In this document: in pieces, positions 53,799-62,137 of the stretch
How positions within the stretch are numbered: the first letter of the stretch is position 1
Layout: each line of letters begins with the position of its first letter
Origin: Magnetovibrio sp.
GTDB taxonomy: Bacteria > Pseudomonadota > Alphaproteobacteria > Rhodospirillales > Magnetovibrionaceae
Length of the DNA stretch: 64,000 bases
Assembly (NCBI GenBank): GCA_026196495.1
Contig: JAPHSY010000001.1
Location: 124,001-188,000, forward strand
Direction of reading: 5' to 3'
The notes under the pieces: model-generated
The model's input: only the letters and a program-made list of their open reading frames with translations
The model's database searches: none
What the model was told of the DNA's origin: nothing
Program-made: the position numbers and the translations under genes

Positions 53799-55232
53799 AT
53801 GAGTTCAGAAATTAAGTGTGATATCTGCATCATTGGTGCAGGCTCCGGCGGTTTGTCGGTAGCAGCAGGTGCGGCGCAGATGGGTGCTGATGTGGTGCTC
53901 GTTGAAAAAGGGGCTATGGGGGGTGATTGCCTCAATTACGGTTGTGTGCCGTCCAAGGCCTTGTTGGCTGCGGGACATGCCGCCCAAGGGGCGCGTCGTA
54001 CGGCTCAGTTTGGTGTAAGTGTGGGTGATATCTCCGTTGATGGCGCTAAAGTTTTTGACCATGTCCGTGATGTTATCGCCCAAATTGCCCCCAACGACAG
54101 CGTTGAACGATTTGAAGGCTTCGGCGTTAATGTGATCCAGGGCGAAGGCTGGTTTACTGGTCCCAAAACGGTGGAGGCCGACGGCAAAACCATTCGTGCC
54201 AAGAAATACGTGATTGCCACAGGATCCAGCGCCTTTGTTCCACCGATTACAGGCCTGGACGGGATAGATATTCTTACCAATGAAAATGTTTTCAATCTGG
54301 ACCGCATTCCCGAGCATCTGATCGTGGTGGGTGGTGGTCCCATTGGCTGTGAGCTGGCCCAAGCCTTTCGCCATTTGGGTGCGCGGGTGACGATCTTGGA
54401 GATGTTTAAGATTATGCCCAAGGATGATCCTGAGTTGGTCGGGGTGGTGCGCAATCGTATGTTGGCGGATGGTATTGAAATTCACGAGGGTGTGCGTGTG
54501 GTGCAAGCCCAAGGTTCCAAAGAGGCACCGCAAATTGTCTGTGAAGATGAAGATGGTCGTGAACATGTGGTTCAGGGTTCTCATGTTCTGGTGGCTGCAG
54601 GGCGTCGTCCCAATGTCGGCAGTTTGTGCTTGGAACGTGCGGGGATTGATTTTTCACCTGCTGGGATCAAAGTGGATGCCCGCCTGCGGACCAGCAATAC
54701 AAATGTTTTTGCCATCGGTGATGTGGCCGGGGGTTTGCAGTTCACCCATGTGGCGGGCTATCAAGCCGGAATTGTGATCCGCAATGCTTTGTTCAAGTTA
54801 CCCGCAAAGGCTAGGCATGGCTCGGTTCCGTGGGTGACCTATACCGATCCGGAATTGGCCCAAGTGGGTCTTACTGAAGGCCAGGCGCGCGAACAATTCG
54901 GTGATAGCGTAAAAGTATTGAGCTGGCCGTTCAAAGAAAATGACCGTGCTCAAGCCGAACGCCAAAGAGATGGCTTGGTCAAAGCCGTTGTGACCAAGAA
55001 GGGTAAAATCCTTGGTGCCGGGATTGCGGGCCCGCATGCGGGAGAGTTGATCCAGCCGTGGGTTTTGGCGATGGAACAAGGTCTTAAAATCGGTGCTTTG
55101 GCATCGACCATTGCGCCGTATCCGACCTTGGGTGAAGTCAGCAAACGTGCGGCGGGAAGCTTTTATACGCCGTCATTGTTCAGTGAAAAAACCCGTAAAA
55201 TTGTACGTTTTGTACTTAAATTTTTATCGTAA
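53799..55232 (+). CDS. FAD-dependent pyridine nucleotide-disulfide oxidoreductase
   Basis: A 477-residue flavoprotein of the dihydrolipoyl dehydrogenase / mercuric reductase group. The FAD motif IGAGSGGLSVA is at residues 12-22, and the redox-active CLNYGC (Cys 44 and 49) follows. The NAD(P) motif is VVGGGPIGCELA, and FAIGDVAGG is the second FAD site. The C-terminal His-Glu pair usual in dihydrolipoyl dehydrogenases is not obvious here, so lipoamide is an unlikely substrate. The partner of the adjacent TVP38 protein; substrate unknown. Confidence 0.9.
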   Translation: MSSEIKCDICIIGAGSGGLSVAAGAAQMGADVVLVEKGAMGGDCLNYGCVPSKALLAAGHAAQGARRTAQFGVSVGDISVDGAKVFDHVRDVIAQIAPNDSVERFEGFGVNVIQGEGWFTGPKTVEADGKTIRAKKYVIATGSSAFVPPITGLDGIDILTNENVFNLDRIPEHLIVVGGGPIGCELAQAFRHLGARVTILEMFKIMPKDDPELVGVVRNRMLADGIEIHEGVRVVQAQGSKEAPQIVCEDEDGREHVVQGSHVLVAAGRRPNVGSLCLERAGIDFSPAGIKVDARLRTSNTNVFAIGDVAGGLQFTHVAGYQAGIVIRNALFKLPAKARHGSVPWVTYTDPELAQVGLTEGQAREQFGDSVKVLSWPFKENDRAQAERQRDGLVKAVVTKKGKILGAGIAGPHAGELIQPWVLAMEQGLKIGALASTIAPYPTLGEVSKRAAGSFYTPSLFSEKTRKIVRFVLKFLS

Positions 55233-55337
55233 TTATCGGTATTTAGTATACACATTAGATAAATACGATATAATAATGGATAGGGCGTATGGGGCCCTCT
55301 TTAGGGTTATGAAAATGGGATTGCGGGAGTTCTCGTT

Positions 55338-56222
55338 ATGACCAAGCCTGTCCATTCTCCAAAAAAAACCAGCTATCGCGCGATGACATCTCTGGTGACG
55401 ACGTGGGCATTTGTGGTGTCCACAGTGACTGGCGTTGTGCTCTACATCACCCCGCAAGGTCGTATTGCCAATTGGGTGGTGTGGGATTTGTGGTCGCTCA
55501 CCAAAGAAGCCTGGGGTGAGCTGCACATCATCTTTTCTATCGTTTTCGTGGTCGTTGGCGTGGCGCATCTGATCTACAACTGGAAACCGTTTAAGAATTA
55601 CATGTCTGAACGGGCTCAAGGTCACATCCATGTGAAGCGCACGGTGTATGGGTCGTTGGCCATCGCGGCGGTGTTCTTTGGTTTGTCGTTGGGCAATTTG
55701 CCCCCTGCCAGTTGGGTGTTCGATCTAGAAGACACGATCAAAAGCAGCTGGATCATTTCTCCTGATTTTGAACCACCTTTTGGTCATGCCGAAGATGTAC
55801 CCTTATCTGGCTTTGCCAAACGCCAGTTCATTGATTTGAAGGCCGCGAAAGCAGCATTGGCTGCTGCGGGCATACAGGTTCCCGATCAGCGTATGAAGTT
55901 GAAAGATATAGCGGCCATCAATGCCATCACACCGATGGACATCTACATGGTGATCCGCCCCTTAGAACAACGCCCGGCCATGAAAGCCAGTTACACTCCT
56001 GAAGACGTAGATGTCCAATTTGGCGGTACGGGTGTGGGCCGCAAAACCGCTGGTCAAATGGCAGATGAGTTGAAAATGGATTTTGCGGCATTTCAAGCCC
56101 GCCTAAACCTTGCAGGTATCGACATTAAAGCCGAAAATAAACTCAAATCCGTAGCCGAAGCACATGATGTAGAAGCCTTGGATTTGGTCAAAATGGCTTT
56201 GATTGAAGGATACAAACCTTGA
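55338..56222 (+). CDS. DUF4405-like membrane protein
   Basis: A 294-residue protein. Residues 1-130 hold four hydrophobic segments with histidines at WGELHIIFSIVFVVVGVAHLIYNW, a pattern typical of DUF4405 and other small haem-b-type four-helix proteins. The last 150 residues are soluble and include two similar segments (GFAKRQFIDLKAAKAALAAAGIQ and ADELKMDFAAFQARLNLAGI) that look like tandem helical repeats. Haem binding is plausible, not shown. The stop and the next gene's TTG start overlap. Confidence 0.72.
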   Translation: MTKPVHSPKKTSYRAMTSLVTTWAFVVSTVTGVVLYITPQGRIANWVVWDLWSLTKEAWGELHIIFSIVFVVVGVAHLIYNWKPFKNYMSERAQGHIHVKRTVYGSLAIAAVFFGLSLGNLPPASWVFDLEDTIKSSWIISPDFEPPFGHAEDVPLSGFAKRQFIDLKAAKAALAAAGIQVPDQRMKLKDIAAINAITPMDIYMVIRPLEQRPAMKASYTPEDVDVQFGGTGVGRKTAGQMADELKMDFAAFQARLNLAGIDIKAENKLKSVAEAHDVEALDLVKMALIEGYKP

Positions 56223-57010
56223 GTTCAGCACCGCAAAATTGGGACCCAGGTCATTATTTGAAGTTTCAAGATTTACGTTTGCGTCCGGCCTTGGATTTGC
56301 TGGCGCGGGTGCCGTTGGCGGATATCCAACGCTTTACCGACCTGGGTTGTGGTGCAGGTACGGTGACGCCGTATTTGTGCAAGCTGTGGCAAAATGCCTG
56401 GGCAATCGGTCTCGACAGTTCAGCCGAAATGTTGCACCGTGCCGATGCCTGTAATCCTGGTCTCAATGTTCACTGGCAACAAGGTGACATCGCTGATTGG
56501 TCGGCACCCCAACCCCAAGACCTGATTTTTTCCAACGCGGTTTTGCATTGGTTGGATGGCCATCAAAATTTATTTCCACAATTGATGCGGCAGCTGGCGC
56601 CTGGTGGGGTGCTGGCAGTGCAAATGCCCAATCAGTTTGCGGAACCATCCCATACGCTGATGCGTGAAGCGGCATTTGATGGACCCTGGGCCGAGGTTTT
56701 GAAACCGTTGCTGCGCGAGGCCCCGGTGGCACGTATGGGGGATTATTACGATTGGCTCAGCCCCATGGCGGCATCGGTGGAGATTTGGGAAACTACCTAT
56801 GCACAAATTCTTGATGGTGAAGATGCCGTGTTGGATTGGATTGGTTCGACCGCGTTGAAACCATTGCTGGAAGCGTTGGATCAGTCTTTGCGAGATGAAT
56901 TTAAGGCTGTTTTGGCAGCTAAGCTCCGCAAAGCTTATCCACAGCGCCAAGATGGCAGCACCCTGTTTCCATTTCGCCGTATGTTCATGGTGGCGGTGGT
57001 GCCAGCTTAA
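56219..57010 (+). CDS. SAM-dependent methyltransferase, Tam-like
   Basis: A 263-residue class I methyltransferase close to trans-aconitate 2-methyltransferase. It has the WDPGHYLKFQDLRLRPALDLLARV start, SAM motif I FTDLGCGAGTVT, and GLDSSAEML, QGDIADW and NAVLHWLDGH. The start is a TTG with GAAGGA 8 bases upstream; it overlaps the upstream gene's stop. Trans-aconitate is the best-known substrate, but the assignment is by similarity of pattern only. Confidence 0.85.
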   Translation: MSSAPQNWDPGHYLKFQDLRLRPALDLLARVPLADIQRFTDLGCGAGTVTPYLCKLWQNAWAIGLDSSAEMLHRADACNPGLNVHWQQGDIADWSAPQPQDLIFSNAVLHWLDGHQNLFPQLMRQLAPGGVLAVQMPNQFAEPSHTLMREAAFDGPWAEVLKPLLREAPVARMGDYYDWLSPMAASVEIWETTYAQILDGEDAVLDWIGSTALKPLLEALDQSLRDEFKAVLAAKLRKAYPQRQDGSTLFPFRRMFMVAVVPA

Positions 57011-57039
57011 GGCTAAAGTGCGCTTTCCTTGCAGTTGCG

Positions 57040-57068
57040 TTGCAATTTAGACGCTGATCACCTATATT
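57040..57068 (+). promoter_or_regulatory. sigma70 promoter candidate for panBC
   Basis: TTGCAA (57040-57045) and TATATT (57063-57068) are 17 bp apart. A start near 57075 would give a leader of about 100 nt before panB. An inverted repeat, GTTGCA and TGCAAC around a single C, lies directly downstream of the -10 element and may be an operator. Confidence 0.55.
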
Positions 57069-57173
57069 GTTGCACTGCAACATGCATTAAAAAGCTTCTA
57101 GCAGGGCTTGGCTTTTCATCAACCCAGCAGGTACATCTTAGCTGGAACGTGCCTTATAGATTGGGGAATCGAG

Positions 57174-58040
57174 ATGAGCACACACAAATCGATCGATATC
57201 GATGGCGCTATGCGTCGTCTCACCGTTCCAGATATCCGCGCGCGCAAACGTCGTGATGGGGCAGAACCTTTGGTTTGCCTTACCGCTTATACTGTTTTGA
57301 CAGCGCGCCTGCTAGACGCCCACACGGATTTGTTGTTGGTGGGCGATAGCCTTGGCATGGTGCTATATGGCTTGGACACCACAGTCGGTGTGACCATGGA
57401 TATGATGGTGGCGCACGGTCAAGCGGTGATGCGGGGGGCGAAACGCTCTTGTGTGGTGGTGGACATGCCGTTTGGCTCCTACCAAGAAAGCCCTGAAGTG
57501 GCTTTCCGTAACGCCGCGCGGATCATGAAAGAAGTGGGCTGTGCCGCCGTAAAGATCGAAGGTGGTGTCGAAATGGCCCCCACCGTGAAGTTTTTGTCGG
57601 AACGCGGCATTCCTGTTTTGGGCCATGTTGGCTTGATGCCACAATCTGTAAACACCGCTGGTGGCTTCAAAGCTCAAGGCCGTGATGATGAAGCGGCTGA
57701 AAAAATTGTTCAAGATGCGAAAGCTTTGGAACAGGCTGGGGCTTTTGCCGTGGTGGTCGAAGGCACTATGGAACACATTGCGCGGCGCATCACCGATGAA
57801 ATTTCCGTGCCGACCATCGGCATTGGGGGCTCCCCGGCCTGTGACGGTCAAATTTTGGTGACCGAAGACATGGCGGGCCTGTTTACCGAATTCAAACCGA
57901 AGTTCGTCAAACGCTACATGGATTTGGGTGGTGGTTTGGCCGAAGCGGCGCGGCAGTATGCCGACGAAGTCCGCACCGGGGCCTTCCCGGCGGACGAACA
58001 CTGCTTTGGTGTCAAGAAAATCCCCAATAAGGGCGACTGA
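57174..58040 (+). CDS. panB: 3-methyl-2-oxobutanoate hydroxymethyltransferase
   Basis: First dedicated step of pantothenate synthesis. The 288 residues start at the ATG at 57174 with GAATCGAG upstream; an upstream in-frame extension is rejected. The signature [15 protein letters not shown] and the Mg/substrate residues around it are present, with [18 protein letters not shown] and GHVGLMPQS. It precedes panC by 6 bp. Confidence 0.97.
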   Translation: MSTHKSIDIDGAMRRLTVPDIRARKRRDGAEPLVCLTAYTVLTARLLDAHTDLLLVGDSLGMVLYGLDTTVGVTMDMMVAHGQAVMRGAKRSCVVVDMPFGSYQESPEVAFRNAARIMKEVGCAAVKIEGGVEMAPTVKFLSERGIPVLGHVGLMPQSVNTAGGFKAQGRDDEAAEKIVQDAKALEQAGAFAVVVEGTMEHIARRITDEISVPTIGIGGSPACDGQILVTEDMAGLFTEFKPKFVKRYMDLGGGLAEAARQYADEVRTGAFPADEHCFGVKKIPNKGD

Positions 58041-58046
58041 GTCCGG

Positions 58047-58901
58047 ATGAGCATTTCCACCGTTCGTACCATCCAAGACTTGCGCGCCCAAGTGAAGGCT
58101 TGGCGGCGTGATGATTTGGTGGTGGGAGTGGTGCCGACCATGGGGGCGCTGCATGTGGGCCATCTCAGTTTGGTCAAAGCCGCTCTGGACAAATGTGACC
58201 GTGTGATCGTGACCCTGTTTGTCAATCCGACGCAATTTGGCGAAGGTGAGGATTTTTCTGTTTATCCCCGCAGCGAAGAGCGTGACCGCCATATGGTTGA
58301 AGAACAAGGCGCGCATGTCCTGTTTGCCCCTTCGGTAGAAGAAATGTATCCCGAAGGTGCAATTACCGAAGTGCAGGTTCCTGGACCGGACCGGATTTTG
58401 GAGGGTAAGTTTCGCCCCAACCATTTCACCGGTGTGGCCACGGTGGTGACAAAGCTGCTGAACCAAGCCCAAGCTGATCATGCATTTTTTGGGGAAAAAG
58501 ATTTCCAACAGCTTCAAGTTATCAAAACATTGACCCGTGATTTGTGCATTCCCACCGTTATTCATGGTGTTGAGACGGTTCGTGAAGACGATGGCTTGGC
58601 CTTGTCGTCACGTAACATGTACTTGTCTGAAGATGAGCGCAAAATTGCCCCCATTCTAAATGCGGTACTGTGCGATGTTGCCCAAAAATTTCGCGAGGGG
58701 GATCATGGCAGTGCACTTTGCGATATTGCGGAACAACAGCTTAAAGATGCAGGATTTGCTTCGGTGGACTATGTTGTTATTGCCGATGCACAGAGCTTAG
58801 AGCAGCAAGTTACCTACAATCCAGACCATCCGGCCCGTGTTTTGGCGGCGGCAAAGCTGGGACGTGCGCGATTGATTGATAACATCGCTGTGGATGATTA
58901 A
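58047..58901 (+). CDS. panC: Pantoate--beta-alanine ligase
   Basis: Joins pantoate and beta-alanine using ATP. The 284 residues contain the nucleotidyl HxGH-type motif in TMGALHVGHLSLV, FVNPTQFGEGEDFSVYPR, GVATVVTKLLNQ and the KMSKS-like LSSRNMYL. Operon with panB. Confidence 0.97.
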   Translation: MSISTVRTIQDLRAQVKAWRRDDLVVGVVPTMGALHVGHLSLVKAALDKCDRVIVTLFVNPTQFGEGEDFSVYPRSEERDRHMVEEQGAHVLFAPSVEEMYPEGAITEVQVPGPDRILEGKFRPNHFTGVATVVTKLLNQAQADHAFFGEKDFQQLQVIKTLTRDLCIPTVIHGVETVREDDGLALSSRNMYLSEDERKIAPILNAVLCDVAQKFREGDHGSALCDIAEQQLKDAGFASVDYVVIADAQSLEQQVTYNPDHPARVLAAAKLGRARLIDNIAVDD

Positions 58902-58907
58902 GCCGCC

Positions 58908-59336
58908 ATGAACGGCTACCTGGGACTGTTCTTCACCGCCTTTTTGGCTGCCACCATTTTACCGTTTTCATCCGAAGCTATACTCGCGGGGCTCAGTGTT
59001 GCCGGTGGGTTTGAGGCGCTGATGCTGTGGACTGTTGCCACCGCGGGCAACACATTGGGCGCCATGATAAACTGGGTACTGGGACGGTGGTGTCTGCATT
59101 GGCAGGACCGCAAATGGTTTCCCTTTAAGACCAAAGACCTGGACAAGGCCGATGCTTGGTTTGCCAAGTGGGGTGTGTGGTCTTTGCTGTTGAGCTGGGT
59201 ACCGATCATTGGTGATCCCATTACATTTGCAGCCGGATTTTTGCGGGTCCATTTTGTGCTGTTCAGTGTGTTGGTGTTGATTGCCAAGGGTGGGCGTTAT
59301 GCGGTGGTTCTGCTTATCGCTCAAGGTTTGCTATAG
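58908..59336 (+). CDS. YqaA/DedA-like membrane protein
   Basis: A 142-residue membrane protein with about four hydrophobic segments, beginning GLFFTAFLAATILPFSSEAILAGL and containing NTLGAMINWVLGRW and SWVPIIGDPITFAAGFLR, the signature of the VTT/YqaA family. It is 6 bp after panC. The 3' end overlaps the convergent dehydrogenase gene by 16 bp. Confidence 0.85.
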   Translation: MNGYLGLFFTAFLAATILPFSSEAILAGLSVAGGFEALMLWTVATAGNTLGAMINWVLGRWCLHWQDRKWFPFKTKDLDKADAWFAKWGVWSLLLSWVPIIGDPITFAAGFLRVHFVLFSVLVLIAKGGRYAVVLLIAQGLL

Positions 59337-60430
59337 GTCACACGGTAAATCAGCCCGGCACCATCGTCACTGATCAGCAGGGAGCCATCCGGCAATTCTT
59401 CCAGGTCTACGGGACGGCCTAAAACATCGCCGTTTTTTTGTAGCCAGCCCTCGATAAAGGGCTCATGGCGAACGGCTTGTCCGGATTTGTCAAAATGTAC
59501 TCGAACAATGCGATAACCGACGGGTTCGGAACGGTTCCATGACCCATGTTGCGCAACAAAGGCATCATGGCGATAGTCCTCGGGGAACATCCGACCATCG
59601 TAAAAGTCCACACCCAAAGGGGCGACATGGGCTTGGAATTTGATTTGGGGTTGAACCGTATCTGCGGGTGGAGGCAGAAGCTTGAAGTGCGGAGTGCGGT
59701 CTGCACCGCCGCCATACCAAGGGAAGCCAAAGTGAGAGCCCGGAACTTTTAGGGCATTAAGTTCGTCTGGTGGACTGTCGTCGCCCATACCATCTGCACC
59801 GTTGTCGGTGAAAAAGAGTGTACCGCTGCGTGGATGCGTATCCATTCCAACGGTGTTGCGCACACCTGTGGCGATGTGCTCGGGTTGTCCCCATCGACCC
59901 GGTGTGAATTTCAAAATACTGCCTTCAAACCCGTGCAGGCTACAGACGTTGCAAGCCGCGCCAATACCAACATAAAGCGCCCCATCTGAACCAAAAGCGA
60001 TATAGCGGTTACCGTGCCACGATTTGTTGGGTAGGTCGTCAAATAAGATTTCGGGTTTTGAACCCGGTAAGGCATCTAAGGATGGCACGCGGTAACGTGT
60101 CAGGCGGTGTTGCTCCGCGACGTAGAGATAACCGTCTTTCCAAGCAATTCCATTTGGGGATTTCAGTTCTGTTAAAACCGGGTGCGTGGGGATCAGACCA
60201 TCATCGTCACGCAGTGGAATGGCATAAATGGTATCATGGCGGGTGCTGACGAAAACAACACCCAATTGCGATGCTAAAGCTAAGGATCGGGCTTTAGGGG
60301 TATGGGCAAACACCGAAATGTGAAAGCCGTCGGGTAATAATAGTTTGTCCAATGCCCCATCGGCGGCCTGTATTGGGCTCATACCAAAACAAAAGAGACA
60401 TGAGATTGTGAATAGTAATCGTTTCATCAT
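59321..60430 (-). CDS. PQQ-type sugar (sorbosone) dehydrogenase-like protein
   Basis: A 369-residue periplasmic beta-propeller protein with a signal peptide (MKRLLFTISCLFCFGMSPIQA). Family segments are GVVFVSTR, SPNGIAWKDGYLYVAEQHRL, WHGNRYIAFGSDGALYVGIGA, NTVGMDTHPRSGTLFFTDNGADGMGDD and GSWNRSEPVGY. Members oxidise sugars with PQQ, but many close homologues lack proof. The ATG at 60430 is chosen because a normal signal peptide follows; the longer in-frame reading has no such feature. Confidence 0.85.
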   Translation of the reverse strand: MMKRLLFTISCLFCFGMSPIQAADGALDKLLLPDGFHISVFAHTPKARSLALASQLGVVFVSTRHDTIYAIPLRDDDGLIPTHPVLTELKSPNGIAWKDGYLYVAEQHRLTRYRVPSLDALPGSKPEILFDDLPNKSWHGNRYIAFGSDGALYVGIGAACNVCSLHGFEGSILKFTPGRWGQPEHIATGVRNTVGMDTHPRSGTLFFTDNGADGMGDDSPPDELNALKVPGSHFGFPWYGGGADRTPHFKLLPPPADTVQPQIKFQAHVAPLGVDFYDGRMFPEDYRHDAFVAQHGSWNRSEPVGYRIVRVHFDKSGQAVRHEPFIEGWLQKNGDVLGRPVDLEELPDGSLLISDDGAGLIYRVTYSKP

Positions 60431-60467
60431 GCTTATTAGTATTGGGTTGGTTGTGGCTTGAGGCAAA

Positions 60468-60504
60468 TAAAAAAACGCCCACACTGTTGAGGTGTGGGCG
60501 TTTT
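60468..60504 (-). terminator. Rho-independent terminator after FadL-family gene
   Basis: AAAACGCCCACAC and GTGTGGGCGTTTT form a perfect 13-bp stem around a 7-base loop, with further T residues on the minus strand. It ends the porin transcript 24 bp after its stop. Confidence 0.85.
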
Positions 60505-60527
60505 GACAAATCCAACGTGTGGATGGA

Positions 60528-61802
60528 TTAGAAGCTGTATGTGTAACCCACATCAACGTTCCACTGGTCCATCTGCAACTCGATGTTGTTGCCGTTGTGG
60601 TTGATATTGTTATCGTTGTCGGTCGTGTTGGAGAAGGCACGTGTCACAGCCGCACCAATTTCATGACCGCCGCCAAGCTTGTATGTTGCACCACCGCTGA
60701 GGTGATATTGCGGAACGGCTGGGGCCAAGATATTGAACATATTTTCTTTGTCATCCATAGCCATTGAGTTCCAGCTGCCGCCAGCACGAACGGTTAGGGC
60801 TTCATCAACATCGTATTGTGCACCCAGTTTGACAACGCTCATGTTTTCCCAACCAAAGCCCAAGCCAGTCTTGGTGCCGAGTTGAGCCGGACCTGTTGTT
60901 GCACCAATATTGTTGGTGTTGGAAATGGAACGCACGTCGCTATAGAAGATGTGCTTGTAATCCAAAGCCACAGTTAGATCATCCGTAGCTTTGTAAGCCG
61001 TGCCGAGGGTAAATGACGCGGGGATGTCCATATCGCCGCCTTCAGCAAACAGGCCTTTATACTTCTCGAACTCGGTCATGTAAGTGCGCGACTTATAGGT
61101 CAAGCCAACATCCAACTTGTCGGTCATGTTCGCCATTAAGCCAACGGTACCGCCAAAGCCGTAAGAGTAACTGTAGCCGCGATCCGTGAGGTTATTTGCG
61201 TCGCTAGAAACACTTGCAAAGCCTTGCAGGCCGCTTGCCTTAAAGCGTTGACCCGCAATGGTCGGGGTGATGCCGAAAGTCAGATTATCTGCTACTTTAC
61301 GTGCATAGGTGAAACCCAACATCGCTTGCGCCAAGTCGATACCCGTCTTTTGTTTGGTACAACCAGAGAAGATACAGTCTTGGTAATCGGTGTTCATGCC
61401 ACCGTTGGCCGTCAGGGTCACACCCAGTGAGTAACTTCCCATATCCAGGTTCACACCCGTTGATGGAATATAAAAAGATTCCGAAGCACTTTTGTGTGTG
61501 CCCGCAGATTGGGCGTGAGCAAAGAACCCTGCATCACCTTCTACAATGGCCTTACGACGTGGAGAGAAATAGGAAACACCAAAATCAAAACGATCACCCA
61601 GTGCATACATTGCGGCCGGGTTGTTGATCGCGGCTTGGGTGTCCAGGCTCATAGCGGCACCTGCACCAGACATGCCTTTGGCAGCGGTGCCATAGCCGTT
61701 AGAAAACATGCCGTCCGTTGCATTGGATGTTCCGGTAAGCGACAGTGACAGTGCCGTTACGGCAATGCCGGACAAAAGTGTCCGCGTGAACATATTCTTC
61801 AT
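60528..61802 (-). CDS. Outer membrane protein of the OmpP1/FadL/TodX family
   Basis: A 424-residue beta-barrel protein with a signal peptide (MKNMFTRTLLSGIAVTALSL, cleaved about residue 25). The conserved FadL start NGYGTAAKGMSGAGAAMSLDTQAAINNPAAM is split across about residues 33-63 and is diagnostic. The family takes hydrophobic compounds such as long-chain fatty acids across the outer membrane. The chain ends with VDVGYTYSF, an outer-membrane C-terminal aromatic signature. The ATG at 61802 is chosen over an upstream start, with GGGGG nearby. Confidence 0.92.
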   Translation of the reverse strand: MKNMFTRTLLSGIAVTALSLSLTGTSNATDGMFSNGYGTAAKGMSGAGAAMSLDTQAAINNPAAMYALGDRFDFGVSYFSPRRKAIVEGDAGFFAHAQSAGTHKSASESFYIPSTGVNLDMGSYSLGVTLTANGGMNTDYQDCIFSGCTKQKTGIDLAQAMLGFTYARKVADNLTFGITPTIAGQRFKASGLQGFASVSSDANNLTDRGYSYSYGFGGTVGLMANMTDKLDVGLTYKSRTYMTEFEKYKGLFAEGGDMDIPASFTLGTAYKATDDLTVALDYKHIFYSDVRSISNTNNIGATTGPAQLGTKTGLGFGWENMSVVKLGAQYDVDEALTVRAGGSWNSMAMDDKENMFNILAPAVPQYHLSGGATYKLGGGHEIGAAVTRAFSNTTDNDNNINHNGNNIELQMDQWNVDVGYTYSF

Positions 61803-62079
61803 TCTTATATACCCCCTTGCGTTGATCATTTTTGGTGATCAGCGTGCCTCACGCCTGCCCACAATCAACTTGTTACATTTTTTATTCGCGGCTGTGTGCA
61901 TCTGACGTGCACAGACTAGGTTTAATCCTCAGCCGTAGGTCGCATTTCTATTAATGAGTGAAAAGGTTGTAGCACAGGTGATCAAAATATTAGTAGTACC
62001 CAAGTAGCACATTGTATAAATTCTAATGTGTTACATAAAAGCAACACAAAGAGGGTGTGTTGAACACCTAAAAAGATAC
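61803..62079 (-). promoter_or_regulatory. Upstream region of the FadL-family gene: dyads and leader hairpins
   Basis: Gene-free stretch of about 277 bp (335 bp counting the next terminator). Near the distal end are two inverted repeats sharing a GTGTT half-site: 62027-62048 (TGTGTTAC...GCAACACA, one mismatch) and 62057-62067 (GTGTTGAACAC, perfect). Near the gene, 61823-61841 (TGATCA...TGATCA) and 61842-61854 (GCGTG/CACGC, perfect) can form hairpins just upstream of the ribosome-binding site. I see no clear promoter. Interpretations as operator or RNA structure are inference. Confidence 0.4.
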
Positions 62080-62112
62080 AAAAAAACGCCGCCCAATTGA
62101 GGCGGCGTTTTT
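62080..62112 (-). terminator. Rho-independent terminator after the lipoprotein gene
   Basis: AACGCCGCC and GGCGGCGTT form a perfect 9-bp stem with a CAATTGA loop, followed on the minus strand by a T-run. It lies 26 bp after the stop of the 384-aa lipoprotein gene. Confidence 0.85.
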
Positions 62113-62137
62113 ATTTAAGTTGATACTTTGTGGCGAT

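Noticed and set aside
57363-58565. A 400-codon open frame antisense to panB and panC
   Set aside because: It spans two well-supported enzymes on the other strand and has no recognisable domain.
59321-60640. Longer start for the PQQ-type dehydrogenase
   Set aside because: The extra 70 residues have low complexity and overlap the porin gene; a proper signal peptide starts at 60430.
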